From SG8-41 sp964521405 (GTDB taxonomy: Bacteria > Pseudomonadota > Gammaproteobacteria > Burkholderiales > SG8-41), in NCBI GenBank assembly GCA_964521405.1, contig CAZFRR010000085.1:50816-114815 (forward strand): a DNA stretch of 64,000 nucleotides, written 5' to 3'. The notes under the pieces were generated by a model that searched no databases, had not been told where the DNA came from, and saw nothing but the letters and a program-made list of their open reading frames with translations. A program made the position numbers and the translations under genes. Shown here piece by piece: positions 46,808 to 55,577 of this stretch. Positions within the stretch are counted from its first letter, which is position 1; each line of letters starts with the position of its first letter.

Positions 46808-47897
46808 GCGTATTCTCCCCACCGGCCAGTTCGCGCAAGCGCAGGGTGGAAGGCCAGAGGCCCGCCGGGCGGAACAGCATCATCAGCACCAGCGCCAGGC
46901 CGAACAGCAGCATGCGCAGGTCCGACGGATCGACGTAGACCTCGCCGAGCCAGTTTTGCTGCAGCGGCGCGGCGTAGCGCAGGGCCTCCGGCAGCGCGGT
47001 GAGGAGGACCGCGCCGAGAACCACGCCGCCGACGTTGCCCATGCCCCCCAGCACCACCATGCACAGCACCATGATGGAATCGAGCAGCGTGAAGCTCTCG
47101 GGGCTGATGAATCCCTGGAACGACGCGAACAGCGCGCCCGCCACGCCGCCGAAGGTCGCGCCCATGGCGAAGGCGAGCAGCTTCACGTTGCGCGTGTTGA
47201 TGCCCATGGCAGACGCCGCGATCTCGTCCTCGCGGATGGCGATCCAGGCGCGGCCGATGCGCGAATCCTCGAGCCGCAGCGAGATGAAGATGGATGCCAC
47301 GGCGCAGGCGAGGAACACGAAGTAATAGCTGTGCACCGGCGCCAGGGTGAGGCCGGCGAGGGTGTAGGTCTGGTTGAGCGTCACGCCGCCGAAGCCGAGC
47401 GGATCGATCAAGGTGATACCCTGCGGCCCGTTGGTGATGTTGACCGGGCGGTTCAGGTTGTTGAAAAAGATGCGGACGATTTCGCCGAAACCGAGCGTGA
47501 CGATGGCGAGATAATCCCCGCGTAAGCGCAGCGTCGGCGCGCCGATCAGCACGCCGAACACGGCGGCGACGAGGGCGGCGAGCGGCAGCAGCGCGAGAAA
47601 CGACCAGTGCAGGTCGAACTGGGGGGAAGCCAGCAGCGCGTAGCAGTAAGCCCCGACCGCGAAGAACGCGATGTAGCCCAGATCCAGCAGGCCCGCGTAG
47701 CCCACCACGATGTTCAACCCCAGCCCCAGCATGATGAACAGCAGCGCGACGTCGATGATGCGCACCCAGGCGCGCCCGAGCATCGCATCGACCGCAAACG
47801 GCAGCGCGATGAGAATGACCGCAATAACGACGCCAGCCGCATACCGCAAGCGCTGATCACGCCTGGCTTGCCGCAGGTAATCGATCGCGCTGGTCAT
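46794..47897 (-). CDS. livM: Branched-chain amino acid/amide ABC transporter permease LivM
   Basis: LivM is one of two permease subunits. The 367-aa protein has eight to ten hydrophobic helices and the LivM cytosolic loop with GVVLGAVLLTALPE near its end and YLAIVTLGFGEIVRIFF in the middle. I choose ATG 47897 (MTSAIDYLRQ); an upstream ATG at 47918 would add MRDPGAV, which is encoded by a heptamer repeat. The C-terminus reaches into livG. Confidence 0.93.
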   Translation of the reverse strand: MTSAIDYLRQARRDQRLRYAAGVVIAVILIALPFAVDAMLGRAWVRIIDVALLFIMLGLGLNIVVGYAGLLDLGYIAFFAVGAYCYALLASPQFDLHWSFLALLPLAALVAAVFGVLIGAPTLRLRGDYLAIVTLGFGEIVRIFFNNLNRPVNITNGPQGITLIDPLGFGGVTLNQTYTLAGLTLAPVHSYYFVFLACAVASIFISLRLEDSRIGRAWIAIREDEIAASAMGINTRNVKLLAFAMGATFGGVAGALFASFQGFISPESFTLLDSIMVLCMVVLGGMGNVGGVVLGAVLLTALPEALRYAAPLQQNWLGEVYVDPSDLRMLLFGLALVLMMLFRPAGLWPSTLRLRELAGGENTHVAR

Positions 47898-47909
47898 GAC
47901 TGCCCCCGG

Positions 47910-47937
47910 ATCGCGCATCGCGCATCGCGAATCCTGT
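47910..47937. repeat. Single-arm heptamer repeat (site G), livM/livH junction
   Basis: Units ATCGCGC, ATCGCGC, ATCGCGA and ATCCTGT at 7-nt spacing fill the 43-bp gap between the livM and livH genes. There is no mirrored arm. The words resemble those at the lgt-sapC junction (GATTCGC type). Confidence 0.6.
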
Positions 47938-47940
47938 TTT

Positions 47941-48864
47941 TCATGCGCGGTCCCCGCTCGACTGGCCCATGATGCCGGAGGGCCGGAGCACCAGCACGAG
48001 TATCAGCACCAGGAAGGCGAAGATGTCGCGGTAGTTGCTGCCCAGCACCCCTCCGGTGAGGTCGCCGATGTAGCCCGCGGCGAGGCTTTCGATAACGCCG
48101 AGCAAGAGCCCCCCGAGTACCGCGCCCGCGACGTTGCCGATGCCGCCCAGCACCGCGGCGGTAAAGGCTTTCAACCCCAGCATGAAACCCATGAAGTAAT
48201 GTCCGATACCGTAGTAGAGCACCACCATCACGCCGGCAATGGCGCCGATCGCCGAGCCGAGCAGGAACGTGAACGCGATGACGCGGTTCACGTCCACGCC
48301 CATCAATCCGGCGACCTCGGGGTTCTGTTCGGTGGCGCGCATGGCCCGGCCCATGCGGCTGGCCTTGATGAACCACAACAGTCCCGCCATCACCGCACAG
48401 GCGAGGACGAAGATGAATACCTGCAAGTCGGTCAAATGCACCCCGCCGAAGGCGATTTCGGTGGGCTTCACCAGCTCGGGCATGGAGAGGTATTGCTTGC
48501 CCCAGATGAGCGCCGCCGAATACTGCAGCAGGATGGAAACGCCGATCGCCGTGATGAGGGGCGCGAGGCGCGGCGCGCGCCGTAGCGGCCGGTAAGCGAC
48601 GCGCTCGATGGAAACGCCGAGCGCGACGCACACCAGCACGGCGGCGAGGACCGCGAGCGCGAGTGCCAGTGGTGCCGGCAGCCCCATCGCCAGGAGCGCC
48701 TGTGCCACGGTGAGCGCCGTCAGCGCGCCGATCATGCAGATGTCGCCGTGCGCGAAGTTGATCAGCCCGAGGATGCCGTAGACCATGGTGTAGCCCAGGG
48801 CCACCAGCGCATAAATGCTGCCCAGCACCAGGCCGTTGACGAGTTGCTGGAGAAAGATGTCCAT
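47941..48864 (-). CDS. livH: Branched-chain amino acid/amide ABC transporter permease LivH
   Basis: LivH is the other permease subunit, 307 aa with about eight transmembrane helices. It shows the family start LVNGLVLGSIYALVALGYTMVYGILGLINFAHGD and the conserved GGIGNVAGAVLGGLLLGVIESLAAGY loop (each shown in part by the sequence). An unusual hairpin lies just before its ATG (48871-48904). It follows livJ by 183 bp with three hairpins between. Confidence 0.94.
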   Translation of the reverse strand: MDIFLQQLVNGLVLGSIYALVALGYTMVYGILGLINFAHGDICMIGALTALTVAQALLAMGLPAPLALALAVLAAVLVCVALGVSIERVAYRPLRRAPRLAPLITAIGVSILLQYSAALIWGKQYLSMPELVKPTEIAFGGVHLTDLQVFIFVLACAVMAGLLWFIKASRMGRAMRATEQNPEVAGLMGVDVNRVIAFTFLLGSAIGAIAGVMVVLYYGIGHYFMGFMLGLKAFTAAVLGGIGNVAGAVLGGLLLGVIESLAAGYIGDLTGGVLGSNYRDIFAFLVLILVLVLRPSGIMGQSSGDRA

Positions 48865-48870
48865 GCGTCT

Positions 48871-49040
48871 AGGAGTTTGCCCGACATAAGTCCGGCAAAC
48901 TCCTTAAGCAAAACCGCCCGCTGGAATCCGGTGAAACAGGACTGGGGTGGCTTGAACGTAACCCTGCCACCGTCCCCGGTGGTGGTGAAAGGGTCATCTT
49001 ATATAGCAGCGGGTCGGGGCGAAAGTCCGATCCGCTGCTA
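48871..49040 (-). promoter_or_regulatory. Three stable hairpins between livJ and livH
   Basis: Hairpin 1 is at 48871-48904, AGGAGTTTGCC paired perfectly over 11 bp with GGCAAACTCCT. It ends 7 nt before the livH ATG. Hairpin 2 is near 48966-48985, with the core CCACCG/CGGTGG inside ACCCT/AGGGT. Hairpin 3 is at 49004-49040, TAGCAGCGG/CCGCTGCTA continued by TCGG/CCGA. None has a T-run, so they are more likely mRNA-stabilising or processing elements than terminators. This would allow more LivJ than membrane parts. Confidence 0.6.
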
Positions 49041-49047
49041 GCGGGAA

Positions 49048-50295
49048 TTATTTTTTCGCCTCGCCCGCGGTAGCAGCGGCGGGTTTCGCCTCCGCAGCCA
49101 CTGCGGCGCCGCCCGGCGAGACCGTCTCGAGGGGTTCCCACTTGCCGCCCTTCACCACGTAGATGGTGATGGGGCCGTTGACGAGATCGCCCTTGTCGTC
49201 GAACGCGATCGGCCCGATCACGCCCTGATAGCGGGTCTTGCTAACTTCCGGCAGGAACTTCGCCGGCTCAGTCGAGCCCGCGCGCTTCATGGCGTCGATG
49301 AACACCATCACGGCGTCGTAGCCCATCGGCGCATAGAGCTCCACCTCGGCGTTGAACTTGGCCTTGTACTGGTCCATGAAGCGCTTCCCGCCCGGCATCT
49401 GCTCCTTGGGCAGTCCCGGGATGGAGGCCAATGCGCCCTCCGCCGCGTCGCCGCCGAGCTTGATGAAGTTCGGCGTCTGCATGCCGTCGCCGCCCATGAA
49501 CTTTGCCTTGATGCCGAGCTGGGCCATCTGCCTCACCATCGGGCCGGCCTGCGGGTCGATGCCGCCGAACATGATGAGATCGGGCTTCTTGCCTTTGATC
49601 TTGGTCAGGATGGCCTTGAAGTCGGTGTCCTTGTCGGTGGTGTGCTCGCGCGCGACGATCGTGCTGCCCGCGGCCTTTACCGTTTTCTCGAAGGCATCGG
49701 CGATGCCCTGCCCGTAGGCGGTGGAGTCGTCGATGACCGCGACGCGCTTCGCCGCCACCGCCCCGGCCGCATAGCGGCCGAGCGTCGGTCCCTGCTGGTC
49801 GTCGTGCGCGACGACGCGGAATGCCGTCTTGAAGCCCTGCAACGTGTATTTGGGGTTGGTGGACGAGGGCGAGATCTGCGGGATGCCCGCGTCCGCATAG
49901 ATCTTGGAAGCCGGGATCGAGGCGCCGGAATTGAAGTGCCCCACCACCGCGGCCACTTTGGCGTCGACCAGTTTTTGCGCGACGGTCGTCGCCTTGGTCG
50001 GGTTGGCCTCGTCATCCTCGGCCACCATTTCGAACTTCAGCTTCTTGCCGCCGATCTCGATATTGGCGGCGTTGGCATGCTCGATCGCGAGCTGCACGCC
50101 GTTCCTGATGTCGATGCCGATATGCGCCTGCGGGCCGGTCAGCGGCGATGCCGAGCCGATCTTGACGGTCACCACCTCCGGCGCCTTGGGCGCCGCGGCC
50201 TTGGGTTTGGGGGGCGGCGCTTCCTGGCCGCAGCCGGCGAGCATGAGCGCGAGCGCAAAACTCAAGGTGGTGCGGCGGACGGGATGACGTAGCAT
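49048..50295 (-). CDS. livJ: Branched-chain amino acid/amide ABC substrate-binding protein
   Basis: This is the periplasmic receptor of the importer, 415 aa from ATG 50295. It has a lipoprotein signal with lipobox LAGC (MLAGCGQEAPPPK). Next is a Pro/Ala linker, then the PBP1 fold with VKIGSASPLTGPQAHIGIDI, a DDEANPTKA segment and SPSSTNP for ligand contact. The C-terminus has an Ala/Glu-rich tail. It could bind amino acids, amides or urea; the sequence does not decide. A near-consensus promoter precedes it. It is the first gene of livJHMGF. Confidence 0.92.
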   Translation of the reverse strand: MLRHPVRRTTLSFALALMLAGCGQEAPPPKPKAAAPKAPEVVTVKIGSASPLTGPQAHIGIDIRNGVQLAIEHANAANIEIGGKKLKFEMVAEDDEANPTKATTVAQKLVDAKVAAVVGHFNSGASIPASKIYADAGIPQISPSSTNPKYTLQGFKTAFRVVAHDDQQGPTLGRYAAGAVAAKRVAVIDDSTAYGQGIADAFEKTVKAAGSTIVAREHTTDKDTDFKAILTKIKGKKPDLIMFGGIDPQAGPMVRQMAQLGIKAKFMGGDGMQTPNFIKLGGDAAEGALASIPGLPKEQMPGGKRFMDQYKAKFNAEVELYAPMGYDAVMVFIDAMKRAGSTEPAKFLPEVSKTRYQGVIGPIAFDDKGDLVNGPITIYVVKGGKWEPLETVSPGGAAVAAEAKPAAATAGEAKK

Positions 50296-50338
50296 GGGGA
50301 CTCCCTGTATATAACTCATTGTTGCTGCGGAGGATTTC

Positions 50339-50367
50339 ATTATCCGTAGGCGCCTGCGGCTTGTCAA
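50339..50367 (-). promoter_or_regulatory. Strong sigma-70 promoter of livJ
   Basis: On the minus strand TTGACA (50367-50362) is separated by exactly 17 bp from GATAAT (50344-50339). This is the best promoter match in the window. The leader is about 37 nt. It starts the livJHMGF-kinase series. Confidence 0.75.
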
Positions 50368-50405
50368 TTTCAGAAATCTTTCAGCCTGCCGGGGGGTGTG
50401 CCAAC

Positions 50406-50432
50406 AAAAAAACCGGCCGCAGCCGGTTTTTT
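50406..50432 (-). terminator. Terminator of the small cytochrome c gene
   Basis: AACCGGC-CGCA-GCCGGTT is a perfect stem; on the minus strand it is followed by seven T (complement of 50406-50412). It lies 20 bp after the cytochrome c stop and before the livJ promoter. T-runs on both sides allow bidirectional action. Confidence 0.85.
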
Positions 50433-50451
50433 GTCGTAGCGGGGCCTGGTC

Positions 50452-50769
50452 TTACTTGATGGACAGGATCCACTGCACCATGGTCTTGATGTCCTCGTCC
50501 TTGACGTGCGCATTGGGCGACATCGGGATGTCTCCCCACACGCCCTTGCCGCCCGCTTTCACTTTCTTGTCGAGGCTGGCCTCCGCCGTCTTGTCGCCGC
50601 GGTAGCGGTCGGCGATCTCCTTGTAGCTGGGCCCGACCAACTTCTTGTCCGCAGAGTGACAGGCAAAGCAACCGTTGTTCTTGGAAAGGGTTTCGGCGGC
50701 CTTGGGGTCGGCGGCGTGCGCGCCGGAGGTGAGCATGGCGGCGGCAACCAGAATCATGATGTGCTTCAT
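50452..50769 (-). CDS. Small monohaem cytochrome c (c551/c8 type)
   Basis: The 105-aa precursor has a signal peptide (MKHIMILVAAAMLTSGAHAA), one haem site CFACH at residues 34-38 and a methionine ligand in DIPMSPNAHV. This is the c551-like class of periplasmic electron carriers. An extended -10 (TGC-TAGAAT, complement of 50819-50827) precedes it, and a strong terminator follows. Confidence 0.92.
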   Translation of the reverse strand: MKHIMILVAAAMLTSGAHAADPKAAETLSKNNGCFACHSADKKLVGPSYKEIADRYRGDKTAEASLDKKVKAGGKGVWGDIPMSPNAHVKDEDIKTMVQWILSIK

Positions 50770-50818
50770 GGTAAACAGGGCTCCTGTTGAATAGTGGGGG
50801 TGGTCAAAAAGCCCGCGC

Positions 50819-50827
50819 ATTCTAGCA
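50819..50827 (-). promoter_or_regulatory. Extended -10 element of the small cytochrome c gene
   Basis: On the minus strand TGCTAGAAT is followed by GCGCGGG, a GC-rich start region. The leader would be about 43 nt. Confidence 0.45.
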
Positions 50828-50897
50828 GAACTTTGTCGAGTCTCGGTGCAACCGTTTCCTCGCCCGGAAAAGCCTTGGCTTCTTGCATGAGACGCCC

Positions 50898-52997
50898 TTA
50901 CGCCGGGCCGCTTCCGGCGGACAGCGTGCGCTCGAGTTGGGCGAGGTCGCCGATAGGCGCAAGACAAGTAACGCCGCGGCAGACCCAGGCGTTGACTCCG
51001 CTCGCCGGGGCGGTTTTGTCGAGGACGGCCGGCAGGCCCGCCCGGTCCGCGGGAATGGCGATGACGAGCGCATCGGGCCGGTAGCGTTTCGCGAGCGAGC
51101 GTTGCCAATCGGCCAACGCGCCGGCCTCGCCGCGCAGGATGACGGTCTGCGGCGGCGCGAGGTATTCGTCGAGCGCGGCGGCGAGGCTCACGCAGGCGCT
51201 CGGCTGGTGCTCGATCACGGGATAGAACAGTTTCAGCGCGCGCTCGGCCGCCTCGAGGTAGCGCGGCTCGCCGACGAGATGCCCCAGGCGCTGCAGGGTG
51301 AACGCGGCGATGCCGTTGCCGGAGGGCGTCGCGTTATCGTGGCCGGGCTTGGCGCGGTGGATCAGCTTTTCGTGATCGTGGGAGACGAAGTAGAAGCCGC
51401 CGGCCTCGCGGTCCTCGAACTGCTCGAGCAGGATCTCGGCGAGATCGCGGGCGAAACGGAGATCCTCCCCGCGGAAATCGGCCTGCATCAGCTCCAGCAG
51501 CGCATCGAGCAAACAGGCGTGATCGTCGAGGTAGGCGTTGAGGTGCGCCTGCCCGTCCTTGCAGGTCGCCAGCAGGCGCCCGCGCGCCCGGTCCGCGCTC
51601 GTGCCCGGGAGCCAAAGCGTGCCGCGGATGAAATCCATGGCGCGTTGCGCGGAGGCGAGCCAGGCCGGCCGCCCGAATACGCGCGCCGCGCGCGCCATTC
51701 CCTTCACCATCATCGCGTTCCAGCTCGTGAGAACCTTGTCGTCGCAGCCGGGCCATACGCGCTTCACGCGCGCGGCGAGGAGCTTTGCCCGTGCGGCGTC
51801 GAGCCGCCGCTCGCATTCCGCCAGCGGCACGTTGAGCCGACTCGCCACGTCATCGAGCGGCTGCGACACCCGCAGGTGCCAGCGGGCGCCTGCTCCGCCC
51901 TCCGCGGTCGTGCCTTCGAAATTGGGGGCACCGTCGAGCCCGTAGTGCGGCTCGAGCACGGCATATTCGTCCGGCGTCAGCAAATTTTTCACTTCCTGCG
52001 GCGTCCACACGTAGAACTTGCCCTCCTCATGCTCGGAATCAGCATCGAGCGAGGAGTAGTAGCCGCCCGCCGGGGACTGCATGTCGCGGATGATCCAGGC
52101 CGCGGTTTCTGCCACGACCTTCTCGAATAACGGCGCCTGCGTCACCAGCCAGGCGTCGCTGTAGAGCGCGGTGAGCGCCGCGTTGTCGTACAGCATCTTC
52201 TCGAAATGCGGGATGCTCCAGTGCTCGTCCACGCTGTAGCGGCAGAAACCGCCGGCGAGCTGGTCGTAGAGGCCGCCCTCGGCCATCTTGACGAGCGTCA
52301 GGCGCGCCATCGCGAGGCCGGGCTCGCTCCCGTCCTGCGCATGGCGGCGCAGGCAGAACGCGAGCTCGTACGGATGCGGGAATTTCGGCGCGCGCCCGAT
52401 GCCGCCGTGGACCCCGTCGAAGACTTGCGCGAATTCGCGCACCGCGGCTTCGAGCGGCGCCCGCCGCATCTCGCGCGCCCCCCCCGGCGCCGGCAGCGTG
52501 TGCGAGAACGCTTCGATGAGCGCGGTGTTCTGTCTTGCGATCTCCCCGCGTTGTTCGCGGTAGGTTTGCGCGACCCGCGGCAGGAGCTCGAGAAACCCCG
52601 GCATGCCGTGGCGGGCGCGCTTGGGAAAATAAGTGCCGCCGAAGAACGGCGTGCCGTCGGGCATGAGGAAGAGCGTCAACGGCCAGCCGCCGCTTCTTTG
52701 CGTCAGCATCGCGTGCGCCGCCTGGTAGATCTGGTCGAGGTCGGGGCGCTCCTCGCGGTCCACCTTGATGTTGACGTAGTGCCGGTTCATCTCCGCCGCC
52801 ACCTCCGGGTCCTCGAACGACTCGTGCGCCATGACGTGGCACCAGTGGCAGGCGGAATAACCGATCGAGAGCAGGATCGGCTTGTCCTGGGCGCGCGCGA
52901 GCTCGAGCGCCTCCGCGTCCCACGGCTGCCAGTCCACGGGGTTGCCCGCGTGTTGCTGCAGGTAGGGCGAGGTCTGGGAGGCGAGGCGGTTGGGCAT
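50898..52997 (-). CDS. DUF255 thioredoxin-domain protein (YyaL family)
   Basis: The 699-aa protein belongs to the family with an N-terminal thioredoxin-like domain (DUF255) and a C-terminal six-hairpin glycosidase-like region. Seen here are NRLASQTSPYLQQHAGNPVDW near the N-terminus (start part), the redox motif SACHWCHVM with a CxxC pair, VKVDREERPDLD-like NIKVDREERPDLDQIY and FGGTYFP. The relatives are of uncertain function. The start ATG 52997 is strong. It is separated by 22 bp from the channel gene upstream. Confidence 0.9.
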   Translation of the reverse strand: MPNRLASQTSPYLQQHAGNPVDWQPWDAEALELARAQDKPILLSIGYSACHWCHVMAHESFEDPEVAAEMNRHYVNIKVDREERPDLDQIYQAAHAMLTQRSGGWPLTLFLMPDGTPFFGGTYFPKRARHGMPGFLELLPRVAQTYREQRGEIARQNTALIEAFSHTLPAPGGAREMRRAPLEAAVREFAQVFDGVHGGIGRAPKFPHPYELAFCLRRHAQDGSEPGLAMARLTLVKMAEGGLYDQLAGGFCRYSVDEHWSIPHFEKMLYDNAALTALYSDAWLVTQAPLFEKVVAETAAWIIRDMQSPAGGYYSSLDADSEHEEGKFYVWTPQEVKNLLTPDEYAVLEPHYGLDGAPNFEGTTAEGGAGARWHLRVSQPLDDVASRLNVPLAECERRLDAARAKLLAARVKRVWPGCDDKVLTSWNAMMVKGMARAARVFGRPAWLASAQRAMDFIRGTLWLPGTSADRARGRLLATCKDGQAHLNAYLDDHACLLDALLELMQADFRGEDLRFARDLAEILLEQFEDREAGGFYFVSHDHEKLIHRAKPGHDNATPSGNGIAAFTLQRLGHLVGEPRYLEAAERALKLFYPVIEHQPSACVSLAAALDEYLAPPQTVILRGEAGALADWQRSLAKRYRPDALVIAIPADRAGLPAVLDKTAPASGVNAWVCRGVTCLAPIGDLAQLERTLSAGSGPA

Positions 52998-53018
52998 GGA
53001 GCCTTGCCCGTGGCTCGG

Positions 53019-53843
53019 TCAGGTCCGGTTAGATGATGGGTGAGCTGGCAGCGCTTCCAGCCTGCGTTGCAGGTCGGCGAGGGCGTCGCGCGTGCGCTTC
53101 AATTCGTGCAGCACCTCATCGTGCGTGACCGGGTCGCGCAGCTCCTCGAGTTCCGCGGTCTTGCTCGCCTCGAGATTGTTGATCACCACCGCGATGAAGA
53201 GATTCAACATGACGAAGGTGCCGATCAGTATGAAGCTCACGAAATAAATCCACGACCAGGGGTGCGCTTCCAGCGCGGTGTCCATCACCTCCACCCAGCC
53301 TTCCAGCGTCACCATCTGGAACAGCGTCAACAGCGCGGCGCCGAGCGTACCCCAGTGCTCGGCGTCGTGCGTGTGAAACAGATGAAAACCCATAATGGCG
53401 AAAATATAGAGAATGATGCTCATCAGCAAGATGACGTGGCCCATGCTGGGAATGGAGCGCACCAGCGTGGCGACGATCAGCCGCAGCTGCGGCACGGCCG
53501 AGATGAGCCGCAGGACGCGCAGGACGCGCACCAGCCGCGCGACCAGCGCGAACTCCTCCACGGCCGGGATGAGGGAAGCCACCACGATCGAGAAGTCGAA
53601 CAGGTTCCAGCCGTTGCCGAAATAGCGCTCCACTCGCGGCGCGACCGCGGTGATCTTCAACGCCGCCTCGATGATGAAGATGGCGAGGATGGCGTCGTTG
53701 CCGAAATGGAGCCAGCGACCGTAGCCCTCCATGATGTCATGCGAGGTCTCGAGCCCGATCAGCACGCCGTTGAAGAGGATGAGCCCGATCATCACCGGCT
53801 CGAACCAGCGGGCTGCCACGACGCGTTGCGCGAATGCCTTCAT
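53019..53843 (-). CDS. Prokaryotic voltage-gated cation channel (BacNav/CavMr-like)
   Basis: The 274-aa protein has six transmembrane segments. S4 carries arginines at 103, 106, 109 and 112 at three-residue spacing, the voltage-sensor pattern. The pore loop is TLFQMVTLEGW, with filter TLEGW at 179-183. Typical sodium-selective channels have TLESW; the glycine at filter position 4 is known from a calcium-selective prokaryotic channel. After S6 (FVMLNLFIAVVINN) comes a charged neck and a C-terminal coiled coil (about 240-262) for tetramer assembly. ATG 53843 is used; GTG 53846 is one codon earlier. It is 6 bp upstream of the ilvD stop region. Confidence 0.9.
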   Translation of the reverse strand: MKAFAQRVVAARWFEPVMIGLILFNGVLIGLETSHDIMEGYGRWLHFGNDAILAIFIIEAALKITAVAPRVERYFGNGWNLFDFSIVVASLIPAVEEFALVARLVRVLRVLRLISAVPQLRLIVATLVRSIPSMGHVILLMSIILYIFAIMGFHLFHTHDAEHWGTLGAALLTLFQMVTLEGWVEVMDTALEAHPWSWIYFVSFILIGTFVMLNLFIAVVINNLEASKTAELEELRDPVTHDEVLHELKRTRDALADLQRRLEALPAHPSSNRT

Positions 53844-53852
53844 CACGGGCCT

Positions 53853-55526
53853 TCAGTCGGTGACGGCGCCCCGGGAGGCGGTCGAGACGAGCTTGATGTA
53901 CTTGGCGAGCGCGCCGCGCGTGTAGCGCGGTTTGGGTTGGCGCCATTTTTTCCTGCGGGCGGCGAGCGCCTTCGCCGGCACGTTGAGTTGTATCAGGCGC
54001 TTCACCGCGTCGATCGTGATGGAATCATTCTCGCGCACCAGCGCGATCGGGCCGCCTTCGAACGCTTCCGGCGCGATGTGACCGACCACCATGCCCCAGG
54101 TGCCGCCGGAAAACCGCCCATCGGTGATGAGGCCGACCGCTTCGCCCAGGCCCTGGCCGATCAGCGCCGCGGTCGGCGCCAGCATCTCCTGCATGCCTGG
54201 CCCGCCCTTCGGACCCTCGTAGCGGATCACGATCACGTCGCCCGCCCGGATCTGCTTCGCCATGATCGCGTTCATGCACGCATTCTCGGAGTCGAACACG
54301 CGCGCCGGACCGGTGATCTTCGGCGATTTGAGGCCGGTGATCTTGGCAACGCACCCTTCGGGGGCGAGATTGCCCTTGAGGATGGCGAGGTGGCCGTGCG
54401 GATACATCGGCTTCGCCCACGGCCGGATCACGTCCTGGTCGCGCCGCGGCTCGCCGGGCACGTCCTTCAGCTCTTGCGCCATGGTGCGCCCGGTGATCGT
54501 CAGGCACTCGCCGTGGAGGAGCCCGTGCTGGAGCAGCATCTTCAGCACCTGCGGCACGCCGCCGGCGCGGTGGAAATCCACCGCCACGTAGCGCCCTGAG
54601 GGCTTCAAGTCGCACAACACCGGAACCTTCTTCCGCATGCGCTCGAAGTCATCGATCGTCCACTTCACGTCCGCGGCGTGGGCGATCGCGAGATAGTGCA
54701 GCACCGCGTTGGTCGAGCCACCGGTTGCCATGATGAGCGCGACCGCGTTCTCGATGCTCTTCCTCGTGACGATGTCGCGCGGCTTGACGTCCTGCCGGAT
54801 GGCGTTGACCAGAACGCGCGCCGACGCGGCCGCGGAGTCCGCCTTCTCCGGGTCGGGCGATGCCATTTGCGAGGAGCCGAGCACGCTCATACCGAGCGCT
54901 TCGAACGAGGAGGACATGGTATTCGCGGTGTACATGCCGCCGCACGCGCCGACGCTGGGGCAGGCGTTTTTCTCGATGCCGACGAAATCCTCGTCGCTCA
55001 TCTTGCCGGCGGCGTAGGCGCCCACCGCCTCGAACGCGGACACCACCGTCAGGTCCATGCCTTTCCACCGGCCCGGCTTGATGGTGCCGGCGTAGACGTA
55101 GATGCCCGGTACGTTCATGCGCACCATCGCGATCATGCCGCCCGGCATGTTCTTGTCGCAGCCGCCGCAGACGAGCACGCCGTCCATCGCCTGGCCGTTG
55201 ACCGCGGTCTCGATGGCATCCGCGATCACCTCGCGCGAGACCAGCGAGTACTTCATCGCCTCCGTGCCCATGCCGATGCCGTCGGTGACGGTGGGCACGC
55301 CGAACACCTGCGGCATCGCGCCGGCCTCCTTGAGGGCGGCCAGCGCGCGGTCCACCAGCGGCTGGATGCCGGCGTTGCAGGGATTCATCGTTGAATGCCC
55401 GTTAGCGACGCCGACGATGGGCTTCTCGAAGTCCCCGTCGCCGAAGCCGACCGCGCGCAGCATCGCCCGGTTGGGGGAGCGCGCAACGCCATGGGTGATG
55501 AGACGGCTGCGTTTATTGAGCGGCAT
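53853..55526 (-). CDS. ilvD: Dihydroxy-acid dehydratase
   Basis: IlvD makes the 2-keto acids of valine and isoleucine synthesis with a Fe-S cluster. The 557-aa protein has VCGGCDKNMPGGM and ACPSVGACGGMYTANTM (the cluster cysteines), and the C-terminal ITDGRFSGGTWGMVVGHIAPEA-like active-site serine motif (shown in part). Start ATG 55526 gives MPLNKRSRLITHG, as in relatives. It is divergent from lgt. Confidence 0.96.
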   Translation of the reverse strand: MPLNKRSRLITHGVARSPNRAMLRAVGFGDGDFEKPIVGVANGHSTMNPCNAGIQPLVDRALAALKEAGAMPQVFGVPTVTDGIGMGTEAMKYSLVSREVIADAIETAVNGQAMDGVLVCGGCDKNMPGGMIAMVRMNVPGIYVYAGTIKPGRWKGMDLTVVSAFEAVGAYAAGKMSDEDFVGIEKNACPSVGACGGMYTANTMSSSFEALGMSVLGSSQMASPDPEKADSAAASARVLVNAIRQDVKPRDIVTRKSIENAVALIMATGGSTNAVLHYLAIAHAADVKWTIDDFERMRKKVPVLCDLKPSGRYVAVDFHRAGGVPQVLKMLLQHGLLHGECLTITGRTMAQELKDVPGEPRRDQDVIRPWAKPMYPHGHLAILKGNLAPEGCVAKITGLKSPKITGPARVFDSENACMNAIMAKQIRAGDVIVIRYEGPKGGPGMQEMLAPTAALIGQGLGEAVGLITDGRFSGGTWGMVVGHIAPEAFEGGPIALVRENDSITIDAVKRLIQLNVPAKALAARRKKWRQPKPRYTRGALAKYIKLVSTASRGAVTD

Positions 55527-55544
55527 GAAGATTCTCGCGGCTAC

Positions 55545-55567
55545 TATAATGATGGGGCGCCATTTTA
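55545..55567. promoter_or_regulatory. Divergent -10 boxes of lgt and ilvD
   Basis: TATAAT (55545-55550) faces lgt and TAAAAT (complement of 55562-55567) faces ilvD, only 11 bp apart within the 51-bp gap. The two transcripts would start across each other's promoter. Confidence 0.45.
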
Positions 55568-55577
55568 GCGCATCCCC

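Noticed and set aside
46794..50295. Urea transporter (Urt) instead of Liv
   Set aside because: The receptor, permease and ATPase genes fit both groups loosely, but no urease or urt-specific neighbours are present; I keep the neutral liv naming.
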